DNA of 39,251 nt from a virus. Made by a program: the position numbers and the translations under genes. The stretch is taken from positions 1-39,251 of IMG/VR virus record IMGVR_UViG_3300048778_000044. One strand, written 5' to 3'. Below the pieces are notes generated by a model, which had not been told where the DNA came from, ran no database searches, and saw only the letters and a list, made by a program, of their open reading frames with translations. Shown here in pieces: positions 12,449 through 20,876 of the stretch. Numbering within the stretch: position 1 is the stretch's first letter; each line of letters opens with the position of its first letter.

Positions 12449-13946
12449 TCGAGTAACTAACACCTACGAACACGCTCTTCAGGCTGCCTACTATGACATA
12501 GGCAACCGTGGCATCTGCGTCAACACAGCACGAATCGCAGAGGCTAAAGCCATCGTCAAAGCTGAAGTGGCAAGACAATTAGCAATAGCTTCTTCACAAT
12601 GGCAAACAAAGGTTTTTGTCGGCGCGGCTAATGCTCCAGATGAAGCTGTCAAAGGTCTTAACGCTGGCAGCGCAATCAATATCAATGCGACACAGGGTAA
12701 GTTTGCACTTTTGACAGGACTCAAAACTCTCGGCTACGAAGTTGTCAAGATCACAAAGAAAAACTCTGAGGGAGATTATGAACAAAACTATTCAACCGGA
12801 GAACTCGCATTACAAAAGATGCTCTCAAAGAATCAGTTTGCGTATCCCGGAGGAGATCCGGCAATCAAAGCAATACTTAAAATTAGAGAACTTGGTAAAC
12901 TCTACTCCTCTTACCTTAACGCTAGACTTCTCTTTCGAGAAGGAGAAAGTTTCTTTCTTAGTAACTATAATGTCGCCGGAACGCTTACAGGTCGTAGATC
13001 GTCCAGAAGACATACGTTTGGTTTTGGAAACAATGCTCAAAATTTCCCCAAACATTCAGACGTGGCGTCGATGTATAGACGATGTCTTGTCGCACGTCCC
13101 GGAAATATCTTCTTGATGGTCGATCAGATCAGTGCCGAAGATTGGCCTGTGAGTGCGTTGTCAGAGAATCACCAAGCACTCAAGGAGCTACGAGATGATA
13201 CTGACGTTTACGGTCGGCACACTCGACTCGCATCTATCATATTTAACATTCCACTCAATGCAAAAACTCCCGGAGAGTGGAAAGATTCAATGGAACGGTA
13301 TCTTGGCAAGAAAACTCGTCATGCCAGCAACTATGACATGAAAGCTGGTCGTATGAGTGATGCACTGGCGCAGGAAGGCTTTAGTTTTAGCGAGAGCGAT
13401 TGTAGTACGCTTCTCAAGAAAGTCGCTGCTCATGATCCTTCTGTGCAGAAGATTTTTCATCAGTACGTCAAAGACACAATTTCCAAAACACACATGCTAG
13501 TAACTCCCTTTGGGAGAGAACGTCAGTTCTTAGGAGCGAGACCAAATGACAGCAACTCAAGTGTCTTCAAAGAAGCTTATGCTTACATACCTCAATCAAC
13601 TGTCGGTGACAATACCGGAATGGCAATCCTTGCTATGGAAACTAAGTATCCTGTCGGCGAAAGATTCGTGGTCCAAGAAGGACATGATAGCATTGTCCAG
13701 GATGTACCTTCAGATATCGAAACAGTTTACAGATATCTCCTACGAGTTGGAGAGAGTTTTAAGCGCAGCATTACCTTCCATAACGGAATTACTGTTGAAA
13801 TCCCCATTGAAGCAGAAGTTGGGTATGACTTCCAGACAACAGTTAAGATCAAAGAAGTAACTCGTGCTGGAGTCGCGGCGGCGATCGAGAAGCTCAAGGA
13901 CAAATTAGCGGCAATAGAACCGAAACAAGTTCTAATCACAGCATAA
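12441..13946 (+). CDS. DNA polymerase I family, polymerase domain only (501 aa)
   Basis: This is the thumb-palm-fingers part of a family A polymerase without exonuclease or 5' nuclease. Motif A is MVDQISAEDW (catalytic Asp near 228, Glu at the steric-gate position). Motif B is KKTRHASNYDMKAG at 290-303. Motif C is GHDSIV (His415-Asp416). Compared by eye with E. coli Pol I, the O-helix Lys758 is His, Phe762 is Tyr and Tyr766 is Ala, while both metal-binding Asp are kept. It presumably works with the separate UDG-like/exonuclease chain as the phage replicase. The ATG at 12441 is preferred over TTG at 12435. Confidence 0.93.
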   Translation: MTDRVTNTYEHALQAAYYDIGNRGICVNTARIAEAKAIVKAEVARQLAIASSQWQTKVFVGAANAPDEAVKGLNAGSAININATQGKFALLTGLKTLGYEVVKITKKNSEGDYEQNYSTGELALQKMLSKNQFAYPGGDPAIKAILKIRELGKLYSSYLNARLLFREGESFFLSNYNVAGTLTGRRSSRRHTFGFGNNAQNFPKHSDVASMYRRCLVARPGNIFLMVDQISAEDWPVSALSENHQALKELRDDTDVYGRHTRLASIIFNIPLNAKTPGEWKDSMERYLGKKTRHASNYDMKAGRMSDALAQEGFSFSESDCSTLLKKVAAHDPSVQKIFHQYVKDTISKTHMLVTPFGRERQFLGARPNDSNSSVFKEAYAYIPQSTVGDNTGMAILAMETKYPVGERFVVQEGHDSIVQDVPSDIETVYRYLLRVGESFKRSITFHNGITVEIPIEAEVGYDFQTTVKIKEVTRAGVAAAIEKLKDKLAAIEPKQVLITA

Positions 13947-13961
13947 GAAAGAGCTTCTAGC

Positions 13962-15188
13962 ATGAGCAGGGTTCTAAAGAAGCCGTTCCATGAAAGTTTC
14001 ATTGACTGTGTCAGTCCTCATACTGATATTCCTGATACGTTTATCATCTGGTCGGCGCTCTCTCTTGTTGGAGCGGCGCTCAAAAACAATGTATACTTTC
14101 AGATTGGTACGTACACACTGTATCCGAATATGTTCATAGTACTTGTTGGACCTCCTGGCGTTGGTAAAGGAGCTTCGATGAACATTTTAGAACAGATGAT
14201 TATTGATACTAAACCAAATCAGGTAGTCAATACGCTGTCTGATCGTATTACAGCAGAACGTATCATCGAGCGTATCTCAGACGGCTGGAGTACAGCGCCG
14301 CAGCTAAAGAACATGCAACTTGTACTAGGTAAGAATGACCACAATTGCTTGCTCTTTAGTTCTGAGATTCGTGTCTTACTTGGAGCATCAGATTGGATGC
14401 TTGAGTTTCTCGAAGAAGCATGGAGCAAAACGACTTATGAATATCAAACTAAGAACAAAGGAAACGTGGCAATTGACAATATGTGCTGCTCGCTACTAGC
14501 TGCTTCTGTTCCTGATTTCCTTCGCAATGTCAATCGAGAAGCTCATATGGTCATTACAGGGGGGTTTTCAAGCAGATGCCTCTTTATCTACGCAGAAAAT
14601 CCGTCTAAAGACTTACCATTCCCGGAGCCGCTTAAAAAGAACGTAAAGTCCAAAGCTCTCTATGATAATCTTGTTCTTGATCTCCAAGAAATAGGCACTC
14701 TTCGTGGAGAGTTTGTCATAGACACTGGCGCACGATTACGCTTTGAGACTTTCTTACGTCTCAATCGCGCTGCCTCGTCAAAGGATGACTCCGAGGCTGT
14801 AGCAAATTTTCGAGCTAGAATAAAAGCTCATATTCTGAAGTTAGCTATGATTTTTAGTGTCTCTCGTGATAATTCTCTTCACATCTCTGATATGGATATG
14901 GTCAATGCTATAGCAGAGATACAAAAAATTCTTGCAAGTTTGTCAAAGCTTTTCCGCGGCGCTGGAGAAGGAATGGATGCCGCAGTAACGGCACGAGTAC
15001 AGGATTTTATTGAGAAGTACGGCAGAGTCTCGAAGAAAGAGATTTTCAAAGCGTTACACAGACACTTAAACTCTCCCGAAACTCTCGATAGAATTCTTTA
15101 CGTTCTTGAAGCCATAGGTTATTGTACTGTGGTGAACTCAAACAAAATGACGTTTTATCAACCTGTAGTGAGGAAGGTAGGTCCATGA
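13962..15188 (+). CDS. DUF3987-like helicase/primase-associated ATPase (408 aa)
   Basis: The layout matches DUF3987. An N-terminal helical lead (DIPDTFIIWSALSLVGAAL) is followed by YPNMFIVLVGPPGVGKG with Walker A GPPGVGKG at residues 63-70. A RecA-like core then has LLFSSEIRVLL and GGFSSRCLFIYAE (arginine-finger region), and the C-terminal part is a helical, winged-helix-like section (RVSKKEIFKALHRHL). Such proteins are linked to primases in mobile elements and are taken as replicative helicase-like ATPases. No primase domain is present. The gene lies directly after the polymerase and overlaps the next gene by ATGA. Confidence 0.8.
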   Translation: MSRVLKKPFHESFIDCVSPHTDIPDTFIIWSALSLVGAALKNNVYFQIGTYTLYPNMFIVLVGPPGVGKGASMNILEQMIIDTKPNQVVNTLSDRITAERIIERISDGWSTAPQLKNMQLVLGKNDHNCLLFSSEIRVLLGASDWMLEFLEEAWSKTTYEYQTKNKGNVAIDNMCCSLLAASVPDFLRNVNREAHMVITGGFSSRCLFIYAENPSKDLPFPEPLKKNVKSKALYDNLVLDLQEIGTLRGEFVIDTGARLRFETFLRLNRAASSKDDSEAVANFRARIKAHILKLAMIFSVSRDNSLHISDMDMVNAIAEIQKILASLSKLFRGAGEGMDAAVTARVQDFIEKYGRVSKKEIFKALHRHLNSPETLDRILYVLEAIGYCTVVNSNKMTFYQPVVRKVGP

Positions 15189-15925
15189 TGGCGATCTATA
15201 GCATACCAAAGTCAAATAAATCCGTGAACGTGGCACCAGAGGAGCCACAGAAACCAGATGCTCCGAATTTTTTGGCGCTAAGACGCCTTGAACTAGAAGC
15301 AGAAGACGCTGCCGATATAGCACTAAAGTCTGCCAGCGAAATCGTACTCGATGGTTCTAACAAGGTTACTATTCCAGGTTATGCTTATACATTCGAAGCT
15401 CTAGGTGAGCGGATACTCGTTAGTTTAGATATTCCACTCTCAGGCTATGAGTGTAAGACTTGTCTAGGCAGAAAGCGTATTAAGCGTCAGTGTGAGTGTG
15501 TAACGTGTGGAAGAGCAGGAAAAAAGTACACACTGGAACAAATAGAAGACATTCGTAAAACTCTTGGAGACTCTGTGGCAGATGCTCGTACTGAGATTAT
15601 CTGTCCAGAGTGCGGTGGTGATCCTGACAGTGTTGCCACAGATGAAGTCTGTCCAGAGTGTAACGGCGTTGGCGGCAAAGTTTGGATTCCACGTTCAGCA
15701 AAAGAATTCCCTACCACCGGTGTCGTAGTCTCGATGGGTTCTGTAGCAAGAGAGAAAGCTGAATTTAAGATCGGTGATCGTATTCTCTTTGGTTTCCAAG
15801 CAGGAACAATGATTCCAAACAAGGCTGGATTACCGTTTAAATACATGGACTATTACAACGGCGCGATTAAGATTGAAGGTGCCGAAGCTATGGCAGCCTT
15901 TGATTTTGTGTTGTCGGCAGTCTAA
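15185..15925 (+). CDS. GroES-fold protein with inserted DnaJ-type zinc domain (246 aa)
   Basis: The GroES signature is split by an insertion. [13 protein letters not shown] (72-84) matches the first strand of Gro[17 protein letters not shown] (173-187), KIGDRILFG (195-203) and the closing [13 protein letters not shown] match the rest. Where the GroES mobile loop belongs, residues 87-165 carry Cys90, 93, 103, 105, 108, 140, 143, 156 and 159, including CPECNGVGG, the exact CxxCxGxG repeat of DnaJ. The first 65 residues are an extra helical, charged region. It may serve as a co-chaperonin for host GroEL, as T4 gp31 does, with the zinc part adding client binding. The start is ATGATG in an ATGA overlap; ribosome site AGGAAGG. 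Confidence 0.8.
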   Translation: MMAIYSIPKSNKSVNVAPEEPQKPDAPNFLALRRLELEAEDAADIALKSASEIVLDGSNKVTIPGYAYTFEALGERILVSLDIPLSGYECKTCLGRKRIKRQCECVTCGRAGKKYTLEQIEDIRKTLGDSVADARTEIICPECGGDPDSVATDEVCPECNGVGGKVWIPRSAKEFPTTGVVVSMGSVAREKAEFKIGDRILFGFQAGTMIPNKAGLPFKYMDYYNGAIKIEGAEAMAAFDFVLSAV

Positions 15926-15938
15926 GAAAGGAGGTGTC

Positions 15939-16100
15939 ATGCCACTTGAAGAAGGGAGTTCAAAAAAAGTAATCTCAGATAATATTAAAACTGAGATGCA
16001 CGCTGGTAAACCACAAAAACAAGCTGTCGCTATTGCAATGAGTGAAGCTGGTAAAAGAAGACAGAAGAGAAAGAAGACTCAGAAAAAGAAATACTCGTAG
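15939..16100 (+). CDS. small basic DUF6496-like protein (53 aa)
   Basis: The ATG at 15939 follows a perfect GGAGGT ribosome site. The core ([20 protein letters not shown]) matches the short motif of DUF6496-type proteins found across phages and bacteria. The C-terminus is almost only Lys, Arg and Gln. The charge suggests nucleic-acid binding. It is the last gene of the rightward block and stands just before the shared terminator. Confidence 0.75.
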   Translation: MPLEEGSSKKVISDNIKTEMHAGKPQKQAVAIAMSEAGKRRQKRKKTQKKKYS

Positions 16101-16107
16101 CATAAGA

Positions 16108-16150
16108 AAGTCCCACTCTAGAGAACATTCTAGAGTGGGGACTTCTTGTT
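16108..16150. terminator. bidirectional terminator between convergent blocks
   Basis: AAGTCCCACTCTAGA (16108-16122) pairs with TCTAGAGTGGGGACTT (16129-16144) with one bulged G and a 6-base loop. CTTCTTGTTT follows on the plus side and CTTTCTTAT on the minus side. It lies between the last plus-strand gene and the 3' end of the spike gene, the expected place for a shared terminator. Confidence 0.75.
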
Positions 16151-16238
16151 TGTGCTCCCCCGGTACTACCTCAGCGCGTCCGTGTTCCGGCTGCTAGTTG
16201 CCGTCGATGAGGGAAAGGCGGCTCGACGCGCTCTCTGT

Positions 16239-19085
16239 CTAGTCTGTGCATGTATACGCAAAAACCATAGCTGTGCTCGCCGGAGGAGCAGTGACCAATT
16301 GCGCGTTAAGAAGATCTGTGCTGCTAGATCCGCCCGAGAGCCACTGATAAATTCCTGTGCCGATGGAATTTCCCGTTATTGTGCAGTTAGCAAAGTTGGG
16401 CCGATTGGTTCCCCCATCTACAACATAGACCATTGCTGTTCCGGTGGAACCCGTAGGACTCGTTCCAGTCGTAAACAGGACAGTCCCTCCAGATTGGTTA
16501 CAAACATTACTCGATTGGCATACGGCAGTTGCCCCGGTTCCCGCGCCCGATTGCACTGCGAATGTTACAGATCCTGTGCCCGTCCAAATTGGGCCTTTCA
16601 CAATGCCCGTAAAGGTCGGTGCGACGAGGGGCGCCCCTCCTAGATTCGCTAGCGCCGTAGCTGCCGTAGTTGCTCCTGTTCCACCATTAGCTATTCCTAC
16701 TGTGCCAGTAACAGCCGGGGCCGTATATGCTCCTGCCCCATTCAGATAGGTGGTCGCGCTGCCGCCTGTTGTCAGAGTCACTCCGTTGGTTGTTCCTGCA
16801 CGATTGCTGCTCGATGCAATCTCGTGCCACGCATTATCATAGGCGGAATAAGAAAGAGTCACAAATTCATTTGTCGGTATCGCCTCGCTCGTCGCGCCTC
16901 CCATCAGTTTGATGCCGTTCGGAGACGCTCCGCCTGTTTGAAGAACTGAAGGCCCATACTGAGCTGAGTAGATTTTTAGCAAGCGTCCATCGTACCCTCC
17001 TGTGATGGTGGTTATAGGCGTACCAGCCTGTACATCGTAAAGTCTAATGATGTCTCGATTGTTGGGTTGCAGCGGCAGGATACCTCCCGTTATGACATCT
17101 ACAAATGTTGAAGTTTCTCCTGTCGGGGCCGTTGTGGAAACCGGGTTGTCGCCTTCGTTGCCGCTGGCGTCGATAATCGTCACCTGCTGACTGAAGTTAG
17201 AGCCAATATGGATGTTGCTCTGATTACTCAGTGAGTTGATATAGATGTTCGGCGTTCGATTCCCGCTAATTTCTCCTGTGCTTTGACCCGCATCATCATA
17301 GATACTATAGATGGTTGTCGAGTCGTTGAAGATATTATCATTGACGTTAAAATTTGTGGCGTAAAGGCCGGTAGCTCGAATGTCGGCATTGGTAACTCCA
17401 GACGGACAATTTCCTTCAAAGTAGCCTAATTTGATGGTCACTGCCGCTTGATTCTGTAGATATATGCCAGCGCAGTTCGTTGCTATCCCTGCACCGTTGC
17501 CTTCAATGTCCATCTGGTCAAATTTAAGAGCCATAGACCCTCCGTAGGTCGAACCGGCAATCAAACCCACGCCGTAATTGCCATTGTTATTAAACGAGTC
17601 TCGTTCCCAAGCACTGTCATGTATAGTGTTGGAAGTTCCGTTGCATGTGGCTGTGGTACCCGTGCAGCCCGTGGTGCTTGTGTTTGACAAAAAGCCATCA
17701 TTGCTATCGGAGCTTTCATAAATATCCGTGTACTTACAAATGATGCACCGGCCCACCACATGTATGCCATTAACAAATGATCCTTGAATGTTTATATTTT
17801 CTATGTCATCTCGATCCGCAATCCAATTCATATCAACTCGGCTTTGGAGTTCGATAGCGTCGTTCGTTCCCGTGCCAGGACTGTTGACGGTCAAGTCTTT
17901 GATTGCAAAATCATTGATAACTGTTGCCGCTTGCACGGTATCTGACTGTAGAGCATAAGGCGTGCTGCACGCAGGTTCCGTGATCGTAAACTGCGTTGCT
18001 GTGGCTGTCCGAATATAGTAGCCAACATAGCCTGTCGTGGCAAACAGCTTCATGCAAGAAAACGCAGGAGAAGTCAAGAATGGCCCGGTAAAGGCTATGA
18101 ACTGCGTGCCTCCACCGATAAAGTTGTTATTAGACGTGAATGTTACCACGCCACCGGAGCCAACCGAGTATCCCGTCACATACGACAAGATTCTCCGGCC
18201 CAATGCGGGTTTTGTCGTGTCTAACGGCTCTACCGTCACGCAAGACTTGGCGGCGCCTTCAACCTCAACTCCTGTCGATGGTTGAAAGTTATCAAGATAA
18301 GTTCCACATGGAAGAAAGATCTCCCCGGTAGGATACCCATTAGTGACAAGCTGTGCGTAAGCGGCAGTGATTGTGCCGGTGCCTGGAACTGCCGCAACGA
18401 CAGAATCTAGCGAAGTGATATGCTGATCTAACGGCAGGAAGGAAGAGACGCCGCCTAGGTTAGCAAGTGCCACGGGTGCTGTAGTTGCGCCCGTGCCGCC
18501 GTTCGCAATTGTGATTGGTGTAGTAAGCGTATTTCCTGTAACACAACCCCATGCACTACCGCTATAACCTCTATAACAAGAATCGGTGACATTGTAATAG
18601 ATGTTACCTGGTACAAGTTGTAGAATTGCCTCTACGTCAGCATAACCGTAGTTTCCTATGACAGCAGAGAAGCGCGGTACTGGAATAGTGGCCGTGACTT
18701 GTGAGGATATATTCATACTTGGACCCGAAGCAGGAAGAACTAATATCCCACATTTAGAAGTAGAGAAGGGACATATAGTATATTGCCAAGAACTTCCAGC
18801 TGGAGTTACTTGGGTATTATCGTAGACTGAAACAGAAAAAGTTCCTTCTGAGCCTAGAGAAATTGGTCTTTGATTTACAACAGCCATTGATAATGGCGCA
18901 CCGTTTAACCTATAAACGCTAAGATTTGGCTGCGCTGGGTTAGGAACAAACTGTACTGTAACAGTCCCGTCGAACCATGTTATGTTGTCTGAGTCGGTTA
19001 CTGTGGCAGTTACCGTAGTAGTCTGTGCAAAAGAAATGCCACTCACAAAGAGTAGCATTCCAAGGAAAGCAAGATACTTCTTCAT
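16239..19085 (-). CDS. tail spike/fibre with beta-helix domain and signal peptide (948 aa)
   Basis: It begins with a clear Sec signal peptide (KK, a hydrophobic core LAFLGMLLFVSGI, probable cut after ISFA at residue 20), which is unusual for a virion protein. A beta-sandwich-like region follows, then the phage-fibre repeat IANGGTGATTAPVALANLGG near 193-212. A pectate-lyase-type beta-helix starts at EIFLPCGTYLDNFQPS (about 255), and a second copy of the repeat lies near 798-817. A C-terminal domain ends the chain. Such spikes bind or cut surface polysaccharide. The start follows GGAGGAAGT. The first 0.5 kb is AT-richer than the rest. The alternative is a secreted host-derived surface protein carried by the phage. 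Confidence 0.8.
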   Translation of the reverse strand: MKKYLAFLGMLLFVSGISFAQTTTVTATVTDSDNITWFDGTVTVQFVPNPAQPNLSVYRLNGAPLSMAVVNQRPISLGSEGTFSVSVYDNTQVTPAGSSWQYTICPFSTSKCGILVLPASGPSMNISSQVTATIPVPRFSAVIGNYGYADVEAILQLVPGNIYYNVTDSCYRGYSGSAWGCVTGNTLTTPITIANGGTGATTAPVALANLGGVSSFLPLDQHITSLDSVVAAVPGTGTITAAYAQLVTNGYPTGEIFLPCGTYLDNFQPSTGVEVEGAAKSCVTVEPLDTTKPALGRRILSYVTGYSVGSGGVVTFTSNNNFIGGGTQFIAFTGPFLTSPAFSCMKLFATTGYVGYYIRTATATQFTITEPACSTPYALQSDTVQAATVINDFAIKDLTVNSPGTGTNDAIELQSRVDMNWIADRDDIENINIQGSFVNGIHVVGRCIICKYTDIYESSDSNDGFLSNTSTTGCTGTTATCNGTSNTIHDSAWERDSFNNNGNYGVGLIAGSTYGGSMALKFDQMDIEGNGAGIATNCAGIYLQNQAAVTIKLGYFEGNCPSGVTNADIRATGLYATNFNVNDNIFNDSTTIYSIYDDAGQSTGEISGNRTPNIYINSLSNQSNIHIGSNFSQQVTIIDASGNEGDNPVSTTAPTGETSTFVDVITGGILPLQPNNRDIIRLYDVQAGTPITTITGGYDGRLLKIYSAQYGPSVLQTGGASPNGIKLMGGATSEAIPTNEFVTLSYSAYDNAWHEIASSSNRAGTTNGVTLTTGGSATTYLNGAGAYTAPAVTGTVGIANGGTGATTAATALANLGGAPLVAPTFTGIVKGPIWTGTGSVTFAVQSGAGTGATAVCQSSNVCNQSGGTVLFTTGTSPTGSTGTAMVYVVDGGTNRPNFANCTITGNSIGTGIYQWLSGGSSSTDLLNAQLVTAPPASTAMVFAYTCTD

Positions 19086-19093
19086 ACTTCCTC

Positions 19094-20404
19094 CTAGAGC
19101 CAGCCATTAGTCTCAAGAAACTGATAACGCTTGAGAGTTGATTTGTTGATATCGGTACGATACTGCATGTTTGGAATGTTGATTTTATTGAGCGCTTTAT
19201 CACACTCAGCTGCGGCTTCCTCAATAGAATCGCCAATGCCAATAGGTGCACAAACGTAACCATAGTTACCACTGGTAACGAGAGACTTCTTATCTTTAGC
19301 GAGCTTCACGTCGTACATATACGTGTGTGTAAGTTGCTCAAGATCCTCTGGATCAAGTCCCTCAATAGGAACATCCTTGGCTTTAGAAACTCGAATCTCA
19401 GTAGGATACGGCGGTATCGAAAGCGTTACCGACATTCCAAACGGCGCCCGCCATTTAATCTGAGGTATCTGAAATGAGGCCACACGTTGCAGCATCTCGC
19501 CAAAACCTGAACCATACATAGTGGCGATAGTAGTATCGGCGAGGTAGCCGAATCGCGGCGTCCACTCTAGGCCATAAGCTGTATCCATTGTCACAATGGT
19601 ATTAAGATCAATCATTCCAGTGAAACAATTTGCACGCAGAAAAGGTATAATTTTCTTTAAGCCCTCACGATAGAGCTTAGATTCTTCTGAGATAGCGAAG
19701 ACCAAATTACCAGAACATCCTGTATTCGGTCCCTTACCTTCATTCATGAACTTTTTTTCTTCGAGTGTACAAGTAAGCATATAGAAATCCGCGCCATTGA
19801 AATACCCCATCACCGAGGCTTCCGTACCCTTGACGAACTCTTGTAGAATGAATGGCTGATTCTTCGATAGCGCGTATAATCTGTCGATGACTTTGAGCAT
19901 GTCCAGTGCATCCTTAGCAACATACGTCAGCGCCTTATCATCGTTTCCACCTGGACCCTCGTAGGGTTTGTAGACATAGCGTTTCCCTTCTTTTTTTATG
20001 TGCGCCTTCCCTTCTGAGGCTGTAGCAAACTCCTGATACGGTGGCACCACAATCTTCGCTTGTTCCATTGCTTCCAAACCGAATTTCCTATCATCCTCCA
20101 AGGCTTCTTCAAAACTGCCATCTCCTAGTGTGGGCGCCTCCATTCTTGAAGCATCCGCTTGCTTTGGTTTGCCGGTGAGATCAAACAAGGACAAATTATA
20201 CCCTTTATACGATGGGTATCCATATCCTTGCACCGTGCGTCTATGATCCAGCGATAGCTTCTTGGGGGGTGGAATTAACCCCCCAAGAACATCCTCATAA
20301 TACTCTGGCTTAGACAAAAAGTAGTCTACATCATGACCTTCCGCAAGGAGGCGTAAGATAAACCACGCGCCCATGCCAGAAAAAGAGGACATTGCTATCT
20401 TCAT
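19094..20404 (-). CDS. PurD-like ATP-grasp protein (436 aa)
   Basis: This is an ATP-grasp ligase fold like phosphoribosylamine-glycine ligase: YVYKPYEGPGGNDDKAL (glycine-rich lid), FILQEFVKGTEASV, GPNTGCSGN (PurD has GPNTGGMG) and LEWTPRFGYLAD (PurD has EFNxRFGDPE). The usual metal-binding Asn of E-x-N is Thr here. ATP-grasp enzymes join a carboxylate to an amine or thiol via an acyl-phosphate. No other purine gene is near; it sits between the spike and ejection-protein genes, so it may modify a small molecule, DNA base or virion protein. The substrate is unknown. It is 8 bases upstream of the spike start in the same operon. Confidence 0.8.
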   Translation of the reverse strand: MKIAMSSFSGMGAWFILRLLAEGHDVDYFLSKPEYYEDVLGGLIPPPKKLSLDHRRTVQGYGYPSYKGYNLSLFDLTGKPKQADASRMEAPTLGDGSFEEALEDDRKFGLEAMEQAKIVVPPYQEFATASEGKAHIKKEGKRYVYKPYEGPGGNDDKALTYVAKDALDMLKVIDRLYALSKNQPFILQEFVKGTEASVMGYFNGADFYMLTCTLEEKKFMNEGKGPNTGCSGNLVFAISEESKLYREGLKKIIPFLRANCFTGMIDLNTIVTMDTAYGLEWTPRFGYLADTTIATMYGSGFGEMLQRVASFQIPQIKWRAPFGMSVTLSIPPYPTEIRVSKAKDVPIEGLDPEDLEQLTHTYMYDVKLAKDKKSLVTSGNYGYVCAPIGIGDSIEEAAAECDKALNKINIPNMQYRTDINKSTLKRYQFLETNGWL

Positions 20405-20406
20405 TG

Positions 20407-20676
20407 CTAGTTACCTTCTTCGTCAAGAATTTTACCAAGTTTACAAACGTGAACTTGAGAACTGAGTGTCTGCTTTTCAATCCTATCGTCAAAAACTTTC
20501 TCAAGGTCAACTGTAGCTGACCTCCCATCGTTTGCTTCAAGAGGAATTCTTACAGTAATCCTCTTATTCGCAAAGTTAATGTACACATAATGCGCACAAG
20601 TTGTGGTTGTAAGTTCAATTCCATCTTGATGAACTTCACTTTCGTTTCTGAGCCTAACTTTCGTAAAATCAATCAT
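20407..20676 (-). CDS. hypothetical protein (89 aa)
   Basis: The start follows AAAGGAGCAGG. It is a small beta-rich protein (YVYINFANKRITVRIPL) with an acidic C-terminus and no membrane segment. The stop is two bases before the ATP-grasp start, so the two are probably translated together. The family is unknown. Confidence 0.65.
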   Translation of the reverse strand: MIDFTKVRLRNESEVHQDGIELTTTTCAHYVYINFANKRITVRIPLEANDGRSATVDLEKVFDDRIEKQTLSSQVHVCKLGKILDEEGN

Positions 20677-20703
20677 TTTCCTGCTCCTTTGTTTTTACTG
20701 GTA

Positions 20704-20862
20704 TTACTTGTTATTCTTTCCAGCATGATCTGCTTTTTGGTTTTCATGTGGCTTCTTGCTATGACCGCTACCACAGCCTTTGGCTTGCGAACCACTGGCT
20801 TGCACACGTTCCTGCATCGCCTTGGCTTCTTTGAGTGAGAGTGCTGCACTTTGACCGCTCAT
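20704..20862 (-). CDS. small Lys/His/Gly-rich protein (52 aa)
   Basis: The start at 20862 follows AAAGGAGGAATCC and overlaps the 3' end of the 649-aa gene; a longer frame to 20889 lacks its own ribosome site. The sequence begins MSGQSAALSLKEAKAMQERV (helix) and ends in a polar tail (GSGHSKKPHENQKADHAGK). It is likely disordered and basic. No function can be given. Confidence 0.6.
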   Translation of the reverse strand: MSGQSAALSLKEAKAMQERVQASGSQAKGCGSGHSKKPHENQKADHAGKNNK

Positions 20863-20876
20863 GGATTCCTCCTTTC

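Noticed and set aside
12441-13946. Evidence for a 2-aminoadenine (Z) genome via a DpoZ-type polymerase
   Set aside because: No PurZ, DatZ or MazZ is recognisable in the window; the PurD-like ATP-grasp protein is not part of that pathway.
16173-16232. AGCGCGTC/GACGCGCT inverted repeat in the spike 3' flank as a second terminator or att site
   Set aside because: The arms are only 8 bp around a 44-base loop, with no T-run and no integrase or direct repeat to support an attachment site.
18037-18331. Plus-strand open frames opposite the spike gene
   Set aside because: They are antisense shadows in a GC-richer gene, without ribosome sites or recognisable domains.
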